From NCBI GenBank assembly GCA_030549495.1, contig JAUIRK010000960.1, forward strand, positions 62,001 to 126,000: a stretch of DNA of 64,000 bases, given 5' to 3'. Positions within the stretch are counted from its first letter, which is position 1, and each line of letters opens with the position of its first letter. The stretch is from Nectonema munidae (lineage: Eukaryota > Nematomorpha > Nectonematoida > Nectonematidae). The position numbers and the translations under genes are program-made. The notes below the pieces were generated by a model. It was not told where the DNA came from and ran no database searches. It saw nothing but the letters and a program-made list of their open reading frames with translations. Shown piece by piece: positions 36,801 through 47,690 of the stretch.

Positions 36801-37505
36801 AGAATTTGATTCTTTGCTCATATTCAAACCAAAGCCCTTTTAAGGGCTATATTTTACTCATTTTATTTTATTGATTTTATTACTACATGAAAATTGATAA
36901 AAAAAATCTAACAATAAAATTATCTCTTATTTTGTTTTTGAAACAATTTTTCAATCGTATTTAGTTGGTGATGCATTTTGTAACTTATTGTGTTTACTTA
37001 TACTCTTTGAATTAATTTCAAGTTGATCATATTAAAGAATGAAACTAGTGAATGTTGAAAAAATTAGAATATAATATAAAAGTAAATTTTGCTCTATAAC
37101 GTTCAGTAAAAAATATGCAATAAGCAACACTCTAAGAAATTTTTTTTTTCTCGAGAATTACAAAAAAAATAAAAAAAAATTAAAGGTATAAAATGAATTG
37201 TACCATTCATTGAGTTATAATTAAACTAACAGCGCTACCATAATTAGTTCCAAATAAAAAAATATAGTTAATATAACTAGAAGCGCCATTACTATAATTA
37301 GAAAGCGCAAATAATAAGTAGTTACCTTTCGTTAAAAATTTTTGGCAAAAATTCATCGATCAATCTTATATTATATCTGTTAGAAGTTAAAAGGCACTAG
37401 AAGTTTGAAAATTGCAAATTATAATAAATTTGATTGAAATTTGAAAAGCCAATCAAAACATTCAAAAAAAATTTGATTGACAGATACGTAAACTGGACAA
37501 TTACC
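33866..37505 (+). mobile_element. Merlin DNA transposon with very long inverted ends
   Basis: 3,640 bp bounded by inverted repeats of about 0.85 kb: 33866-34743 on the left and 36658-37505 on the right. The outer ends are GGTAATTGTCCAGTTTACG and its complement. The arms differ by scattered substitutions and short indels, so they are not brand new. The centre encodes an IS1016/ISXO2-type transposase (35471-36446), the Merlin hallmark. No convincing 8-9 bp target duplication was found; TAAAA occurs at both flanks but out of register. Confidence 0.87.
35471..36446 (+). pseudogene. Merlin (ISXO2-like) transposase
   Basis: Reads an N-terminal zinc-ribbon-like part (CYECQQMC and later C-x2-C), a helix region, then the DDE core: IVEIDESKFFHRKYHRG (first Asp), IIVSDGWSAYANI (second Asp), HxQ, and TENLWMRAKRKFKRQ (Glu plus basic helix), ending SYLNEFVWRS. 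Breaks: an in-frame TAG at 35687-35689 within the zinc ribbon, between its Cys residues, and a frame change near 36260-36270 that moves the acidic end into the 36186-36446 frame. About 320 residues overall, the usual size. The ATG at 35471 is a plausible start. Two breaks make this copy inactive, but it is otherwise well kept. Confidence 0.88.
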
Positions 37506-37658
37506 TAAAACAATTATAGATTTATTTAACTTTTCAATTAATTTAACATCATCAAAAAATAAAAAAATTAAATATGAGAGGTTTGGAAAAATAAGAAAAA
37601 TTTGATATAATTTTATGGCATTGAGCGAGAAAAATGCGTTGGGTTGTGCAACGAGTTA

Positions 37659-37867
37659 AAGTTCATCGCTCACTTAGTAAATATGACATCACATCACATG
37701 TGCGCAGTTGCACTTGCATAGAAAGCGTTATGATGAGAAAATGTCCTTGTTCAACATGCGTGCTTGCAAAATAAAGAAAAGGCGGCAGGATCAAAGTGTT
37801 AGAGGTCCATTGATCGTAGCAAGCGTGCTACGATTAGTACCGTGCGACGATTCGCCGCATACCGTAT
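37659..37867 (+). repeat. 210-bp inverted repeat, right copy
   Basis: Mate of 32204-32413. It starts with GTTCATCGCTC and ends CGATTCGCCGCATACC. Just beyond it begin the CCAAT tandem repeats of the kinase-like gene, so the repeat may act as distal upstream sequence for that gene. Copies differ by about one base in ten. Confidence 0.75.
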
Positions 37868-37888
37868 CTTTTCTGTGTATTTTTGCTC

Positions 37889-38150
37889 ATTACACCATAT
37901 AAATTACACACAAAACATATAAATAATTTCAACCAATCAGAATGCTTCAAGCGACACACACGCACATAGAAACAGATGAACTCATCACTCATCACACCAT
38001 ATAAAAAATACACCCAAAACATATAAATAATTTCAACCAATCAGAATACTTCAAGCGAAACACACGCATACAAACTCATCACACCATATAAAAAAATACA
38101 CCCAAAACATATAAATAATTTCAACCAATCAGAATACTTCCAGCGACACA
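37889..38150 (+). promoter_or_regulatory. Three tandem CCAAT-box repeats upstream of kinase-like gene
   Basis: Three tandem copies, spaced 103 and 88 bp, each with CACACCATATAAA (TATA-like), AAAACATATAAATAATTTC, then AACCAATCAGAAT and a CTTCAAGCGACACACAC block. The AACCAATCAGA cores lie at about 37931, 38034 and 38122. CCAATCAG is a textbook NF-Y site. The array stops about 105 bp before the start codon at 38257. Promoter function is inferred. Confidence 0.55.
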
Positions 38151-38256
38151 CATACACTTGCTTATTATAATATAGAAGTTATTCATTTTAACATTTAACA
38201 CTTTAGTTATTTATCACTTATCACACAACAACAATTATCTAGCTCACAATAAAAAT

Positions 38257-39381
38257 ATGATAAAAATACAAGAAACAATTAATATAAAAAACTTTCAAAA
38301 TATTCAACTCTTTAAGAAAGGCATGGACAGAAAACTTTTTCAAAACAATTTAATGAAAATGGGGGAAAATTTAATGAATAAAATAAGAAATAAATTTATT
38401 ATCGAAAAAAAGAGAAATAACCGCAAAAAAAAAAATTTAAACAAAAACAACTTAGTTTATCTTCGAAGTCATTTGAATATAGAAAGAGAAAGAATATCAA
38501 ATAACTACGATGTTGTTTATTTTAATCCAAAGCATACAAAAATTCTCCTGAAAAAGAGGACGGATCAAAGCATTCACGAGTTAAGGGTGGTAGCACATTT
38601 CACTATGGAGAGAGACGAAATGGACGCAATCATCGAAGAAATAAGGGCAACACGGTGCGTAAAGAGTGACTCCATTCAAAAGATCCACGAAGTATACGCG
38701 GATAACCGCATTGTGTACATAGTTCAAGAGCACATAAATGGACAAACATTGAGGAAGAAATTGAAAAGGGGCATTAAGAAATCTACTGCAAGTATGTACA
38801 AGCATGACATATTGAATGCCCTTGTAGAACTGCATAGGAACGGAATTACACACAAAGGTCTGAAAGCTAGTAACATTATGATTGACTCACAGGGCCACAT
38901 AAAGTTAACTGACTTTTACCTTGCATCAAAAAATAGATCAAAATCAGGGGTAAATTCAGATGAAGTTATCAAAGACAGTCAAGCCTACCACAATATTGTA
39001 AACATGTTTTCGAAACATTTTAAATTGAGGACTTACAAAAAGAAATACTCATTTTCTCAAATAAAAAAGAGTGGAGAGAAGGAAAAAGAAAATGAAATAA
39101 ACAAAGACAAACGAGTTCATAATAAAAGCTATAACAATGAAGAGGATGAAGAAGTATACTATGATGCAAAGAGCTCACGTGATGATCACTTTGAAGAAGT
39201 ATACTATGATGCAAAGAGCTCACATGATGATCACTTTGAAGATGAGAAAAACGAGACAAGTGAAACTTTGGACAAAGTAAGAACCAAAAAGTTAAAGACT
39301 CCAAATGTTTCTCCAAGGTATCCTCTTTGTGAGATGGCAATGAAAACACTCGCAATATTCTTAATACATATTTTGGAATAA
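38257..39381 (+). CDS. Divergent protein-kinase-like protein (pseudokinase)
   Basis: One uninterrupted 374-residue frame, no intron, starting at the ATG in AAAATATG. Residues 1-75 are basic and Lys/Asn-rich. A kinase fold follows: a beta-strand block with KILLKKRT, a helix with IIEEIRATR, the hinge-like RIVYIVQEHINGQTLRK, then helix E (HDILNALVELHRNGIT). The catalytic loop is HKGLKASNIMID at 199-210, where active kinases have HRDLKxxN, so the catalytic Asp is replaced by Gly. The metal-binding DFG is DFY at 219-221. No Gly-rich loop is obvious. The C-lobe is short and ends in an acidic region with two 15-residue repeats (EEVYYDAKSS(R/H)DDHF, residues 298-327). The losses argue for a non-catalytic or decayed role. 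The open frame despite divergence hints at selection or recent arrival. Close relatives are unknown to me. Confidence 0.72.
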   Translation: MIKIQETINIKNFQNIQLFKKGMDRKLFQNNLMKMGENLMNKIRNKFIIEKKRNNRKKKNLNKNNLVYLRSHLNIERERISNNYDVVYFNPKHTKILLKKRTDQSIHELRVVAHFTMERDEMDAIIEEIRATRCVKSDSIQKIHEVYADNRIVYIVQEHINGQTLRKKLKRGIKKSTASMYKHDILNALVELHRNGITHKGLKASNIMIDSQGHIKLTDFYLASKNRSKSGVNSDEVIKDSQAYHNIVNMFSKHFKLRTYKKKYSFSQIKKSGEKEKENEINKDKRVHNKSYNNEEDEEVYYDAKSSRDDHFEEVYYDAKSSHDDHFEDEKNETSETLDKVRTKKLKTPNVSPRYPLCEMAMKTLAIFLIHILE

Positions 39382-40479
39382 TAACTTTCCTCATTACTTT
39401 AGAAGATCGTGGTTTCCCAAGATGGCGTATTAATTTTAACTTTCACCTTTTTAACTAACATCATCTAAATCTTAAATTATTCAGTCGAAGGAAATATATA
39501 TTTTTTATATGCTAGTTTTAATTACATGAAAATTGAAAAAGATTAATGGCCTGGGCTTGGGGTCAAGTTAAAACAAGTAAGATGATTTCAAAATGTCAAA
39601 ACAACTAAAAAATGAATACTACATAAATAGATAGATGGTGGCCTACAAAGTGGAACACAAACGTTCTAGGTAAAAATACTTGAACATAGAAATGATAGAA
39701 AAAGGCTGTTAAAAATCAGGCAAATGAAGAATTAGGGAAATCTAAAAAGAAAATTAGGAAACAGTGAGAACCGAAAAACAAAGTAAAGAGATAAAGAATT
39801 AGTAGTAGTAGTAGCCAAACAGGCAACAATGAGTGTGAGATTTCTGGCTCACATGATACCCCCGCCGTAGGGCGGATAATACCAAAATGGGGGGACCTGT
39901 ATTCCAGATAAAGTAATTTAAAATGCATTTATACATACACAATACACATACATGCAGGTAGGCGTGGAATAATAAACAAAAAATCACATTCTCTGAAATA
40001 CACATGTAAAATGCAGGAATAAAAATCGCCGTGTTTAGCTTATGCAGTTTACCGTGGCTTTACGACTATTTTTGATTGCTTTTCAAAAAAATAAGCATGA
40101 CCATTTTCTAGTGTTTATTTCGTTTGAAAATCAATCAAAACCTTTCAAATAGGAGTTTTATCTTAATTTACCAACACTCTACCAATTATCTTATGTTTCG
40201 AGCGCACGGAGAAACAACCACGGGACCGGCTAGTAAACTATAATGTGAGTCTCTGTAAACAAGATTCAGTTGAGGAAATATGGCAAAAATTAAAAATAAA
40301 TCTAATTAAAACAAGCGAAATGTTTTAGGCAGAACAAAACGATGTAAAGTAAATGAAAGTGATAATTTTTTATTGAAAAATACTCAAATAAAAACTACAA
40401 ATTATGTGTTATAGACCGAAAATATTCTAAACCTGTGTCTTTGTCATACTTTGCATGAACTTTTTTATTCTTTCATTTT
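39382..40479. other. No gene seen; one GC-rich hairpin
   Basis: AT-rich apart from a short GC-rich hairpin near 39859-39875 (CCCGCC-GTA-GGGCGG) and a TAGTAGTAGTAG run at 39800-39813. On the minus strand this hairpin followed by unrelated sequence recalls a transposon end, but no CTRR terminus was found where a Helitron 3' end would need it. Confidence 0.4.
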
Positions 40480-40641
40480 TTAAATATACTTTTTATTAAC
40501 TTTATATATATTTTCTCCCAAAAACATTTGCTCAAGTATCACTTCTGTATTTGCTTGTTCCAGTTTGATAATTTTGAGTAATTTTTCAATGGTTGGATGA
40601 GTAACTCCAACTCTTCTGTTAAAAGCTTGATGCCATCCTTC
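40480..40641 (-). pseudogene. MULE transposase C-terminal piece
   Basis: The minus strand reads IEGWHQAFNRRVGVTHPTIE, then KLLKIIKLEQANTEV, ending in TAA at 40480-40482. It matches the conserved tail of animal MULE/FLYWCH transposases (xEGWHxxFNxxVGxxHPxIWxF). It lies directly at the truncated end of the Helitron helicase, and the earlier part of a MULE transposase lies on the far side of the Helitron (43113-43505), in the same orientation. Confidence 0.72.
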
Positions 40642-43095
40642 TATTTAGTACATTCAAATTACGACCAATTATTTCTTTAATAATGTAGTTATATGTGAAA
40701 GTCTTAGCGGTGCCACCTGGACCATCAATAAAGAAAACTTTAGCTGAAGATTTGTCATTTTTTTCTAATGAACCAATTATTAAATCAGCAACAGAAATCT
40801 GTTCAGGGTTAAGCATATTTCTTAAATTAGAAGCTTCTTGGCTAGCTTGTTGGATATTGGGTGGATCTTCAATTAATGTTTCTTTCAATTCTGGAAGTCT
40901 AAAACCAATAAGTGTCTTACCAAATTGTTCGAGAATACTTTTTAATTTCTGCAAGTGCAGATTGTTCAGCTTTGAAATCTGACTCATACTGGAGATAATC
41001 CTCTATCATATCGTAACGAAATGTTTGCCACAAATGAGAAGGATTACTTGGCTCACCATGAATTAAAATAAAAGAAAATGAAGTTCTTATTTGTGAAGGA
41101 GATGACGTTTCAACTAATTCTGTAATTGTGCGAACCCACAAACTGTCATCTACTAATAAATTACGTGCAATACATGCTTCCCTAAAAGTTGAATATAAAG
41201 TTCCATTATATGTTTTTAAATACTCACAAGATGTGGCATCAGGTACGGGCAAAAGAAGAATGCGTAGAAAGTATCGCTCACCCTCTCTAATACTGGCGTT
41301 ATACATCCTACTTACTACTTTCTCAGCCCCCCCCCCCCTCTGTTTAATTTCCCATTTTTTTCCGAACTTTTGAAGACATAATGATAAGGAATATCGGTGT
41401 ATAAGTACTGCCTGGCGTTTTCATCATTTTGATTTAGGTAGAACCAAGCAATTAACATTGTATGATGGGCCCTAGAAAAAGCGGGATTTTCTTCGCCTTC
41501 TCTAAAATAAATTGTTTGTTGATTAGGAAGATGTAATGGGAGTCTAATAATATTATGGCTTTGTGTATGCATGGGGAATGTAAATAAGCGCCAGGATGCT
41601 TCAGGGGGAGAAACATATCTGGCATCTAAATATGTTTTAATTTCATCATGATCAATGCGTTCATTAATTTCAACATGAGCTGTGTCATGGCCTTTGTAGA
41701 CATATTTGTAAAGATATTTAACACTTTTGATACTAACGCAGGCCTCTAAATTTATATGCGCGCTGTATTTTTTACATAGAAAAGGGTTATACGGGACAAC
41801 CCATCTGTTATCTAATTCAACATTTCTGATAGTGACTGTGCGGCCGTTGTCAGGTCTAAAATATAAAGGATAGCCATTATTATTAAGGATAGTGCGGTGA
41901 TTAAATTGTTTAGGATAGTCTTTAATGCAAGTTCCATCTTGCATACATTGTGATGAATTGTTCAAATGTCCACATGGACCATGGATCATGCAAGATTTAA
42001 TTATTTCATATAGTTCTGGGTTTTCTTCAGGATCAGGAATTTGTGCCGAAATGAGGGTGTCAATGTGGTCTGCATTATACAATTTAGAATCATTACTTAG
42101 ATGCAAGAGCATGTGAACATGAGGAAGTCTTCTTTTTTGGAATTCAATAACATCCACGTGGCCACAAATAACACCAAGAACACCATTCTTTAAGTCATTC
42201 TTTAAGGCTTCAACTTTTAGTTTGAAAACCCGTGAAACCAAGTCGGGTCTATCTGAAGGTGTTTGATCTGGCAATAAATTTTCAACAATTTCTGGCCATT
42301 TTGGATTACATGTAAATGTTAAAAAAGATCAGGTTTTCCATTTTTAGCTACAAGAGCCATTGCATCAAGATATAATTGATGCATTTGTCGTGAAGACCCC
42401 TGAAAAGTGGATGGAAGAACTACAATATTACCGGCACGTAAATTACGATCATCAGCAGTACTTTGAAGATGGTCGACCAAACCTTGATAAGTTTCTGCTC
42501 TAAGTTGCCTTTGATTATTTCGAATAAAAGAAAGGCGTTGACCTTCAACTTTGACATAGGCATCAACCAAAAATTGTTGAAATAATTTTCCTGCTAAATG
42601 CAAAGCAGAAAAATCATTTCTAAAAGCAAGCCTATAAACATAATATTCTAATTGTGTTAGTCTATTGCGCACCGGAGTTGAATGTTGTGGAAAATGATTA
42701 AGATTTGGGTCCCATCCAGCTTCGCCCCTAGGAAAAATTAGTGGGTAAATCATTGAATCAATGTTTGCAGAAATATATGGAATGTGTCTAAGAGGTTGAT
42801 TATGGGGATATACAACAATTTGGTTATTAAGTGAAGGGGCACCATCATTACTGGTGAAAATTGCGGCAACTTCTTCGTGTAGAGGAGCATTATATCTTCT
42901 TCTGTCATTACCTTCACGCATTACCATTGTTATTATTGATGGTATACGGTTCTCTTGCTTTGCAATTTCTTCTTGTTCTTTTTCAACATCGGCCATATGC
43001 CTATATGCGGCAGCATATGGGGAAACTCTGTTTAATACATTTTGAATTATTTCGATAACATCTCTTTTACATGTAAAATTGGATGGGTTAGCCAT
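40642..43095 (-). pseudogene. Helitron RepHel fragment
   Basis: Rolling-circle transposase/helicase in four frames: 43095-42319, 42274-41315, 41306-40917 and 40987-40619. It opens mid-protein (SPYAAAYRHM, AAIFTSNDGAPS, YPLIFPRGEAGWDP), continues with TFTCNPKWPEI, and shows the Rep HUH site as FQKRRLPHVHMLLHL. A CMIHGPCG/CIKDYPKQF Cys region and the double-Tyr motif KYLYKYVYKG follow. The helicase begins with Walker A DGPGGTAKTFTYNY (Ala where Gly is usual) and stops soon after. Frame changes occur in a T-run near 42310 and a 12-base C-run at 41327-41338, and again near 40920-40985. The N-terminal third and most of the helicase are absent; I found no 5' TC or 3' CTRR ends. Confidence 0.9.
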
Positions 43096-43112
43096 TCCAA
43101 TCTTAATCTAAT

Positions 43113-43505
43113 TATTAATTGTAAAAATAAATCAGCAAATCATTTGGTGGAACAAAAGCTAAAGCTAGTAATTGCTTTATTATCAAGGCATTTTCAGGAT
43201 GTTGGTTCCAGCTTTGTAAACCAAAACTTTGAACTTTTCGCCAAAGACACTGACTAAAATGAAAAAAGCAGCCATAGACAGTTGCATTTGGAAAACACTT
43301 TCTGCTTGTTCAAAATCTATTGTAACTGACTTTGGATATAAGTTTTGTTGTTTTAAGAAATCAAATAAATCTTTATAGGTTTTTCCGTCTCTACTCGATG
43401 TAATACAGTAGAGTAGTGGTAATGTTGCGCTTGAAGCAAAACAGGATTGAATTGTGTATAGTTGTGTATTGATTGGCGCACAAGAAAATGTCCCATCACT
43501 CTTGT
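43113..43505 (-). pseudogene. MULE transposase catalytic piece
   Basis: The minus strand reads DGTFSCAPINTQLYTIQSCF (first catalytic Asp), DGKTYKDLFDFLKQQ, then VTIDFEQAESVF (second Asp). After a one-base frame change near 43285 it continues PNATVYGCFFHFSQCLWRKV and LLALAFVPPND before a stop. Order and spacing fit the MULE domain. The remainder would be the EGWH piece at 40480-40641, separated from it by the Helitron. A hAT end lies just upstream on this strand. Confidence 0.78.
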
Positions 43506-43585
43506 TTTTTACTTGTAAATGTCTAGGTTTTTTGTAGTAGAATAAATTTTCATGCTTTCTGATTCATGAAGTATGAAGTTATCAC

Positions 43586-44545
43586 TAGTGGCGGTTCTAG
43601 ACTTTCATAAATGGGGGGGGGGGGGGCAAATAGGGGCGTAGTTTATAAGTTAAAAATTTCATAATAAGTTTTTTTCTATCTAACACATTTTTTGATTTTT
43701 TGAAAACTTTCTGGATATTTTTCAATTTAAAAACCTTTAAATCCTACCTATTTATAATTTCAATAATTGTAGCAGTACAAAAACAAAAACAAATTTATAA
43801 AAAATTCAAAAATATTTAATTAAGTTTTATTCGACGATTGTCATGTCGACCATCAAACTCGTCAATAAAATTTTCCATATCAATTTTTTCAACATGGGAC
43901 GTTTCAATGGAAAGTAACGCAATATCACTCAATCTTTCACTTGTCATTGAATTCCTTAAAAAAGTTTTAACCAGTTTCATTTTTGAAAAACTTCTTTCAC
44001 ATGAAGCACTTGTAACAGGTAAAGTTACTGCTATGAGCAGTCATCTATGCAAGCAATCAAATGCAGCTTTATATGGAGAAGCAAATGAAAGGAAACTCAG
44101 CAGAGAAGATGGTGATTTTAACTCTTTCTTCAAGACTTTTTTTATCAAGGCAATTTCATGATGTAAGTCATCAACATTTACAGAATAAGTGGTTGCAAGC
44201 ATTTTTAAATGTTCTTCACATAAAAAATTTTCACTTTCTGGAGACAAAGCTGAAATGCCATTAAAATGTGCGTAGATTTTTCAGAATATCGCCGATCCAA
44301 TTCATTTATTAAGCTATCAAGAATTTTATTAATAACTTCAATGGAATTACTTTGAGAATAAAACCTTTGTCCAGTAGTTTCTGACAAAATAAAATCATCA
44401 TAGCTTTTCACACTTATACGTTTTTGTGTTTTTAGCAAATTGATTTTGCACAATTTACACGTTTTTATCACTTTATCGTTATATTCAAAATTCAAATCTG
44501 ACGTTTTCAAATCGATGAACGTTTGACGAAGACATTGAATTATGT
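43586..44545 (-). pseudogene. hAT element, C-terminal part with terminus
   Basis: TAGTGGCGGTTCTAGAC at 43586 is a hAT-type terminal sequence, followed by a 14-base G run. On the minus strand from 44545 to the stop at 43816-43818 the translation gives ILSETTGQRFYSQSNSIEV, NKILDSLINELDRRYSEKS, LHHEIALIKKVLKKE and, in another frame, LPVTSASCERSFSKMKLVK with LRNSMTSERLSDIALLSIE. The last block is the hAT dimerisation domain of ZMYM1-like transposases. Two or three frame changes. The N-terminal half is missing; the remnant ends at the TTAA of the next element at 44545. Confidence 0.82.
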
Positions 44546-44904
44546 TAACCCCATTAGTGCTGGGGGAAGGGGCGTAAAATTAATTGTAGAAAATTGGCTG
44601 AATCATATCTCTTCAAATTTTGTGACTTTTCCCATAATCGCTAGCTGCATCTTTTGAAACCATTTTCATGGTAGTTGAATGACCCCTTCATGTCCAAAAC
44701 TGTCAATCAAAATATTGACATTATCTGTACTTAACCTTATAACTTAGGATCTATATTATATATTACCCTGAAAATTTATAATTATATACAGTTTGGAACG
44801 CATAACACTTTATATATTTAATTTTTTCAATAATCATGGCTATTTTTTAGAAAATGTCAATCAAAATTTTGATTAATCAAAAATATATCTAATAAAATAT
44901 ACCT

Positions 44905-45880
44905 TAAAATTTTACATAAAATATATGTTTTTATACTAAATCCGTCATGCTGTTTTCATTTCTGGACTCATTTTTTACATTTAGGATTTGAAAATACCTA
45001 TAAGTATTAATCAAATTTGCGGTTTACTTCTGAAAATTGTCTCCAAAAACATTCCTTCACATTTTACATAAAATATATGTGTTATACTAAATCCGCCATT
45101 CTGGTTTCATTTCTTGACTAATTTTTTACGTTTAGGATCTGGAAATACCTATAAGTGTTAATCAAATTTGCGGTTTACTTCTAAAAATTGTCTCCAAAAA
45201 CATTCATTCAAATTTTACAATTAAATATATGTTTTTATACCAAATCAACCATGATATTTCATTTATGGACTCAATTTTTGCAGTTTGAATTTGAAAATAC
45301 ATATAAGTATCAATTAAATTTGCGTTTAGTTCTAAATATAGCAAATAGATCATGATGATTTCATTTCTGAACACAGTTTTCGCATTTAGAGGTTTTACTG
45401 CTAGTGTCAATCAAATTTGCGGTTTATGTCTGAAAACTATATCCCAAAATATTCTCTCTAATTTTACATGAAATATATGTTTTTATACCAATTCGACCAT
45501 GATAATTTTTATTTCTAAAATCATTTTTTGCATTTAGAGGTTTTAAATGTATGAAAGTGTCAATCAAATTTTCATTTACGTCTAATGTCTGCAGAAATAT
45601 TTTTGAAATTTAAATAAAATATGTGTTTTTATGCCAAATGGAAGATGCTTGTTTCATTTTTGGACTCAGATTTGTCATTTATGGTTTTAAAATATCTGAA
45701 AGCTTGAATCAGATTTGCGGTTTACTTCTAGATACTGTCTTCAAAAATATTTTCAAAAAAATAAAATATCTGTTTTATACCAAATCGACTATGCTTATTT
45801 TATTTCTGTACTGGATTTTGGATAATACGGTTAAAAAATATCTCGAAGTGGCAATTGACTTAGTAATGTATGCCTGAAAA
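44905..45880 (+). repeat. Tandem array 1, unit about 147 bp, 6-7 copies
   Basis: Units start near 44909, 45061, 45214, (45330), 45465, 45606 and 45762. They share TTTACATAAAATATATGTTT, then AAATCxxCCATG, a TTTCATTTCTGGACTC segment, AATCAAATTTGCGGTTTAC and CTCCAAAAACATTC. Copies diverge progressively to the right. Non-coding. Confidence 0.8.
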
Positions 45881-46939
45881 ACAGTTCTGTAAAAAAATTT
45901 CAAAAAATGGCTGCATATTAGGTATATAGTAAAAATATTCTTTTTTTTTTTGTATATTTTGGCTTATAATACTTTTTACAATCATCTTGAGTATGAAATA
46001 TTTATTAAAAAAAATAAAACGAATTATAAAATCTTTTGAAAATTTGTATGAGAGAAGGAACCAAGTTGAAAACTAATTGAAAAGAGAACATGTGATCAAA
46101 ACAAATAATTAAAAAAATATGTATCTTGACTAAATGGAAGATCTACAATGTTCTAATGTACTAGGAAGTGGTTTAATTATATAATATTAGATGCCTCAAA
46201 AAAGATTTTGACTGTGAAAAAGAAGTTCCTCTTTTACAAATGAAAAATATTTAAATCTATAGCTTATCATCTAGGATTAGTTAACATTTAGCTAAGATGG
46301 GTAGGAAATTTGAAAATTTAGAATAGGACAGATTTATCAAAAATGGCACAGATGCCAATATGTGAGAATTTAGTCACTATAAAGATATTTTTAATTTAAA
46401 TTGAATGTGTCCATATTTTTCCTTTTGTGTCAAAGAGATAATTTGTTAGATGAAGAACGTTGACAACTTTATCTAATTGAACAATCAACATCAAAAACCT
46501 TTGAAATGAGATTGGTTCACAAATATTCAGGCCTGATAATAAAATACACGATACTGATAAAAAAAAGTCTAAGATCATCAAGAAGATTCTATCAGAATGC
46601 TTTGAGAGAGGAAAAAAGTAATTTTATCCTTATAAAAAAATTTTCGAACACACATTGAAGAATATAAATTTCTAATGAAAAAAGAGCTACCAAGAAAGGA
46701 TCATCATAGAATGAATACCAAAATTCCATACTGTAAATTATAATATGACGTAGAGACTACGAGCCGATAACGAATTTGTAGCCAAAAAGATGGAGGTCCT
46801 ATCGAGTTACATAAGTTACTGTAGAATGAAATATTTTGAGTGAATTAAACACCTAAAGTTGGTTTATTAAATAAATTAAGAAAATAATTACCAGAGAAAT
46901 ACTGCAAGTAGAAGTTATTTTTATGTTTATATATTTGAC

Positions 46940-47690
46940 ATTAATTTACAGGTTTAATCGATTTTTGACAGGTTTTATGATTTCATAAAAAATGAACATC
47001 ACCATTACATTCTGCATACTTGAAATGTATAAAAGAATAAAAATTTTAATTTTGACATGGGCTGTCATATTTAAATTATTTTGTCAGGTTTGACTAATAT
47101 TTATAAAAAAAAAAGGAATATAACCAGTAAACACAGCCTACTTGAAAATGGGTATATGTGTGTAAAATGCCATACACGGTAAACTTCATCATCTCCCTAT
47201 ACTTTTATTTAACGTAATTCTCTAATTCAAAAAACCGTGCCTGATCCTTTCTTTTTGAATAAATAAATTTTTTGACCGTTTTGATTGATTTTCATAAAAA
47301 AATGAATTTCATCACTAAATTACGCATGCTTAAAAATGGGTATATATGTGTAAAAAACATTATATAATTATTTAGATAAAAAGTTTCTTTTTTGAGATGA
47401 GCTGTCACATTTAGATCACTTTTTTGACAGGTTTGAATGATTTTCATAAAAAATGAATATCACCACTGAATTCAGCATATTTGAAAATGGGTATACATGC
47501 GTAAAAAACTTTATAAAATTATTTAAATAAAAAGTTCCTTTTTGAGATGTGCTGTCAAATATAAATCAATTTTTTGACAGGTTTGATTGATTTTGATAAA
47601 AAAATGGACATCACCATTGAATTCAGCATAGTTGAAATATATATGTAACATCAAAAATATTTATAAAAACTTATTAATATCTGAGAAAAA
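46940..47690 (+). repeat. Tandem array 2, unit about 150 bp, about 5 copies
   Basis: Repeats of a unit with TGACAGGTTTGATTGATTTTC, ATAAAAAATGAATATCACCA, CTGAATTCAGCATACTTG, AAAATGGGTATATATGTG and GAGATGAGCTGTCA. The same units occur inverted at 58.7-60.24 kb and in direct orientation at 54804-54990. Confidence 0.82.

Noticed and set aside
39856-39880. GC-rich hairpin as a Helitron 3' end
   Set aside because: No CTRR sequence about ten bases downstream on the minus strand, and the MULE tail lies between it and the Helitron fragment.
44905-47690. Regular repeats considered as a CRISPR array
   Set aside because: Units of about 150 bp are contiguous and diverged, without short repeats and unique spacers, and the genome is eukaryotic; they are tandem satellite units.
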